Source: Acanthaster planci
Taxonomy: Eukaryota; Echinodermata; Asteroidea; Valvatida; Acanthasteridae
DNA: 64,000 nt
Assembly (NCBI RefSeq): GCF_001949145.1
Contig: NW_019091373.1
Span: 2,663,628-2,727,627 of the forward strand
Direction of reading: 5' to 3'
Shown: one piece after another, positions 56,791 to 64,000 of the stretch
Layout: every line of letters starts with the position of its first letter
How positions within the stretch are numbered: position 1 is the first letter of the stretch
Program-made: the position numbers and the translations under genes
Notes under the pieces: generated by a model
What the model saw: only the letters and a program-made list of their open reading frames with translations
Told to the model about the DNA's origin: nothing
The model's database searches: none

Positions 56791-58284
56791 TAAAGATCTC
56801 TGTGTTTCCAAAAGAAAAGAGTGACAATATAACTTACTTTCTGCATCAAAAGTCTTCTTAAACATTGTGCAGTCTAAACTTAGCTCTTGGGTTTAATTGA
56901 TACCATCTGCTGTATTCCGTGCACACTGCAGATTGTTGTTCTAAGAAGAGTTTTTTCAACTTTTGGTTTTTTTTTTAAAAGTGTGCCCAAACTTTGGCAG
57001 AGTTGAAGTTCTCATGCTTGGAGGAATGCCACGGTGGTGTTCACGTTTGCTTTGGTACTGGGTGTGAATGAGCCTGTGTAAAACACAGCCTGGTTGAGTC
57101 ACAGTTTCTGTCCAACCTGTTGGAGGAACTTTTCACTAGCTCACAGACGTAATACTGATAGACTTCATCAGGCCAGTTTAGTACATCTCCAGAGTTCAAT
57201 ATTCATCAGCAGTAGCTGTTATGTACATGCTTTTTTTCGTGCGGTGAACTAATGTAATTAGATTATCAGGGCCCACTTCTGTCTGATACTGCTTTTACCA
57301 AGCTTAACGCAAGTACTTTGATACTGATTATTGACATGTCAGAAAAAAGAAAAGTGATAAAGCTGCTTCGAAGCGCTCACCGTCTAGAGTGATCTGTAGT
57401 ATGAGGTTTGAAAGATTCAATACCGATTAGGGTCGAGCCATCAATCCCTCTTTCAATTAACCATTGCGAGACTGCAGGACGCATGGCTTGCTCTTCAAAA
57501 AGGAGGGGAACATTTCATGTCTGTGTGTACACCTGAGCATTAAGTTGTCTTTTTGAGCATTCACCGATTCAAAGCCGTGGAATACTGTCAGGACGATGGC
57601 TTTTGTTGCGCTGAAGTTGTTGAAAGTAGCATTGTGGATTTGGGCCAAGAATCTATTTTGCAGTTGTTGCAGAAATAAAATAACCGGAAGTAAAATGACA
57701 AAACATTTGTACAGTCCTGAAGTATTGCGGTAATGAAGAATTGCCATTATTTAGTGGACATTAGGTACTGTATATTACGAGTAAAAAATTTAACACTTGC
57801 GTTGTGATTGGCGACAGAAATCTAAATTATATTTTTCATGAGAAACCTTATTAATGCATTAGTTATTACTTCTCTAAGAGTGTATTCAGTTTAACTTGAC
57901 CAATGCTTTAAACATGTACTATACTTGAAAGTTGTTAAGTGCTAATAAGTACTGTAATTTCATTTGGGTTTAATTTACGGTGATTAACTTGGCTTGATAA
58001 AAGTACTTCAAGGGGCATATTAGCCAAACTGTGTACACGTTTATCATAAAGAAGTTCAGTAACGTTGCGCGTTCTTTTGGGGGTTTCAAATCTAATCTCT
58101 TTTTCACAGGAAGTGGTCATGACAAACCTTCGTCAGCACAGCAGAACTAAGACTAAAGACAAGAGGCTCTGCTTAGACCTAAATGATATAATGATAAGTA
58201 CTTTTCCAATCTGCAGCTATGCCTATGCAATGTGAAATTGCCTATACATTTTTGAGGAGTGCAGAGAATACTGAATGGTGGTGT

Positions 58285-58410
58285 CATTTGGACCAGGAAA
58301 GGTTGTGCAAATGATTGAAGTACGTGTGTGTTGGTTCATGTGCTGGTTTGCTCGTCACTTCCTTTAACACATTTGGGCATGACTTATTCACTTTGGTACT
58401 CTATAAATTA
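58285..58410 (+). repeat. dispersed repeat copy in ASPP 3' UTR
   Basis: It shares gtgcaaatgattgaag, gtgttggttcatgtgctgg and ttattcactttggtactct in order with 53890-53990. It shows that repeat-derived sequence forms part of the 3' UTR. Confidence 0.5.
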
Positions 58411-59093
58411 CAGCTTGAGGAGGTCCATGTTCTGTCATTGAATTCTGTTACGATGGAAATCCATGCTATTTTAGATAAGGCTGCTCAGCAAAATGGTCCT
58501 GGATAGGAACTGATTTACTAAGCCAAAATTAGTTGTAAATAACTGTCAACTCCGAACCCCTGTGAAATTCTGCCTCATTTACCCAATCAGAAATGATTGG
58601 ACTCTTTTACAAAGTAGAGAATTGTTTTTTTTTATAATGGTTTGGGACTCAGAAATGTTGCAAGGTGAATTATCACAAACAAATTAATAATCACAATAGT
58701 TGAATTCGCCAATCTATGCAACTCCATGAAACAGCATTCCTAGGTTTTTTCCTCATTGTAAATATTACCAATGTAATTATGTAAATACATGGTAGAATCT
58801 TGGTACTCTGTGCTTGGATGTTTTTGTTCTGTACTTAGAGCATTTTGATTTAACCAAAATTTTATTTATATTTATAAATGTAGACTTTTAAGTATATCTT
58901 GAATTAGCTTCGTGTTATCTTAAATTTCACCCTTGTCATTAACTTTTGTTTATATGTGTATTTGGATAGTGGATTTATTTATCAGAAAGTTTAGGCTGTA
59001 GTGTCTTTGTTAATGTAAGAAAATCTTGGAAGTGGACATCAACATTTTTATGTCACAACATGTAGATAAGTCTTATCTCGATGTATTCCTTTG

Positions 59094-59099
59094 AATAAA
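59094..59099 (+). terminator. probable polyadenylation signal of ASPP
   Basis: Canonical AATAAA is followed within 60-110 bases by a GT-rich stretch (ggtggtgtttgttgacc and ttgtgttggagggt), the usual downstream element. It is the last good signal before the PSMC6 promoter. Confidence 0.55.
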
Positions 59100-59115
59100 A
59101 AGCTTGTTCTTGAAA

Positions 59116-59899
59116 ACTTCAATAATTGACTACACTGCAGCTTGTTGGAGACTTGAAGTTTGGTGGTGTTTGTTGACCGTGACTTGTGTTGGAGGGTTTT
59201 TCATCATGCAGATTCAGTTGTGTGCAGCGGGATGATGCGGGGTACCTTTATTTTAAAAAATCCCCCCATGTGACGGATTCATGACCAATAGGAACAGCTG
59301 ACCTCTCTGAATTGTTATGACTGAGTTTACTTTAAAAATGATCTTTTGAAATTTTTCGTAGGGAATGTTTTATCATCCAAAAGGGTGCAGTTTGGGATGG
59401 TGTGTATAGTACCGTGCGGATCCACACCCATGTTATGGCTGGTGCTAGAAATAATGTGACCACGGCATAGAGCTGTACTAATATTAAATAAGGGTGCACC
59501 CCTGTAAGTTGGCCACAAATCATATACTCCAGATATTCTTTTTACTAGAAAGTCCTGAGAATCATTGAAATATGCCACTAAACCTCCTGGACTCAAGGCT
59601 TCCAATTCTGAGCAACGTGGATGCAACTGGGTCTGAAAGTGGCACTATTTGGCCGTTTTTGCAGAAGGATGCTGTCTTTAGTTTTCTCAGTTTGAGAAAT
59701 TTCCTAATTCGTTTTATTGATGGGCGATCCACCAAAAATTGAAAGGAGAGTGAAACATAACATGTTGATCGTCATTTTTCTGTGCGGCCTAAACACCTCT
59801 GAGAGTTGTATTTTAAAAAGAATTTTTAAGGCTGGTGTCTATGGGAATTTATTTACCAACGTACACCATTGACCTGGAAGAAAAAAATCAGTGGGTATA
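59116..59899. other. short intergenic interval between ASPP and PSMC6
   Basis: No gene or clear repeat was seen. It lies between the probable ASPP poly(A) site and the CpG-rich PSMC6 start, with both genes in the same direction. Confidence 0.6.
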
Positions 59900-60036
59900 G
59901 GTTGGACGCTGCCTTCTTTTACACCGTTAGTCGCAGTGTATGTAAACGATGCCCACTCGCAGCTTGCGGCGTGTGCATGTGACGAATGAACTATGTAGTG
60001 CGCCCTCAATAAGCTAAGAATTTGTCAATCTGCACA
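59900..60036 (+). promoter_or_regulatory. PSMC6: probable PSMC6 promoter and 5' UTR
   Basis: The 130 bases before the ATG have a local rise in CpG (cgttagtcgcag, cactcgcagcttgcggcg, gtgacgaatg, gtgcgccc) and no clear TATA box. This fits a CpG-type housekeeping promoter. The transcription start is not resolved. Confidence 0.4.
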
Positions 60037-63946
<3,910 letters not shown>

Positions 63947-63965
63947 GTAAGAACTGGACAACTAA

Positions 63966-64000
63966 GGCTGTGTCCGAAACGGGCTTCCAGAGCTACGGCC
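63966..64000 (+). mobile_element. end of a second copy of the gtccgaaacgggctt element, cut by the window edge
   Basis: The terminal ggctgtgtccgaaacgggct matches the terminus seen near position 180 in opposite orientation. Only the first 35 bases lie within the window, inside the PSMC6 intron after exon 5. Confidence 0.4.

Larger units (their letters stand above)
55596..59115 (+). other. ASPP 3' UTR (about 3.5 kb)
   Basis: The stretch from the stop codon to the probable poly(A) site has no convincing coding sequence. It carries a strong hairpin (56737-56790), four UGUAAAUA words (56571, 58534, 58757, 58780), ATTTA-rich sequence near 58860-58975, and a degenerate repeat copy near 58285-58410 shared with the intron at 53890. 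The extent is inferred from the AATAAA at 59094 and from the start of PSMC6 beyond it. Confidence 0.6.

Overview
The window is eukaryotic genomic DNA from a draft assembly. It has intron-split genes with canonical GT-AG junctions, a 649-base N gap, an isolated n at position 165, many short inverted-repeat elements and no operon-like layout. The two proteins are clearly animal. The AT-rich introns, abundant (TACATG)n and TACCGGTA words and frequent foldback elements suggest a marine invertebrate deuterostome, perhaps an echinoderm such as a sea star. That species-level guess rests on general impression and is weak.

Gene 1 (plus strand, about 7.5-59.1 kb) is a full ASPP1/ASPP2-type gene (apoptosis-stimulating protein of p53; PPP1R13B/TP53BP2 family). 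Eleven coding exons join in phase into about 1,194 codons: an N-terminal ubiquitin-like/RA-type domain, a Gln/Glu-rich coiled coil, a very long proline/serine-rich region held in one 2,265-base exon, an RVRF protein phosphatase 1 docking motif, ankyrin repeats, an SH3 domain and a short C-terminus ending in TGA. A CpG-rich segment near 1.45-2.0 kb may hold the promoter and a small first coding exon. A second CpG-rich segment inside the third coding intron (about 21.2-21.8 kb) holds a phase-compatible alternative first exon. The 3' UTR is about 3.5 kb and ends near an AATAAA at 59094.

Gene 2 (plus strand, from 60037, running off the right edge) is PSMC6, the Rpt4 (26S regulatory subunit 10B) ATPase of the proteasome. 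Five exons give the first 147 residues (coiled coil and OB-fold region). The AAA+ ATPase module lies beyond the window. The ATG is less than 1 kb from the probable end of the ASPP transcript, so the genes are tightly arranged head to tail.

The rest is introns and flanks. From about 6 to 48 kb they are full of self-complementary (TACATG)n/GTACATGTAC tracts, which nearly vanish after 48 kb. Several probable non-autonomous DNA transposons (MITE-like foldbacks) are visible, the best being a 587-bp element in PSMC6 intron 1 with a 10-bp target duplication. Minisatellite-like repeats, hairpins and the assembly gap are listed separately. No tRNA, rRNA or CRISPR array was found, and nothing here is convincingly a wholly new system. 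The most promising leads are the alternative ASPP promoter/exon, the alternating purine-pyrimidine tracts, the 3' UTR hairpin and the transposon with intact target duplication.
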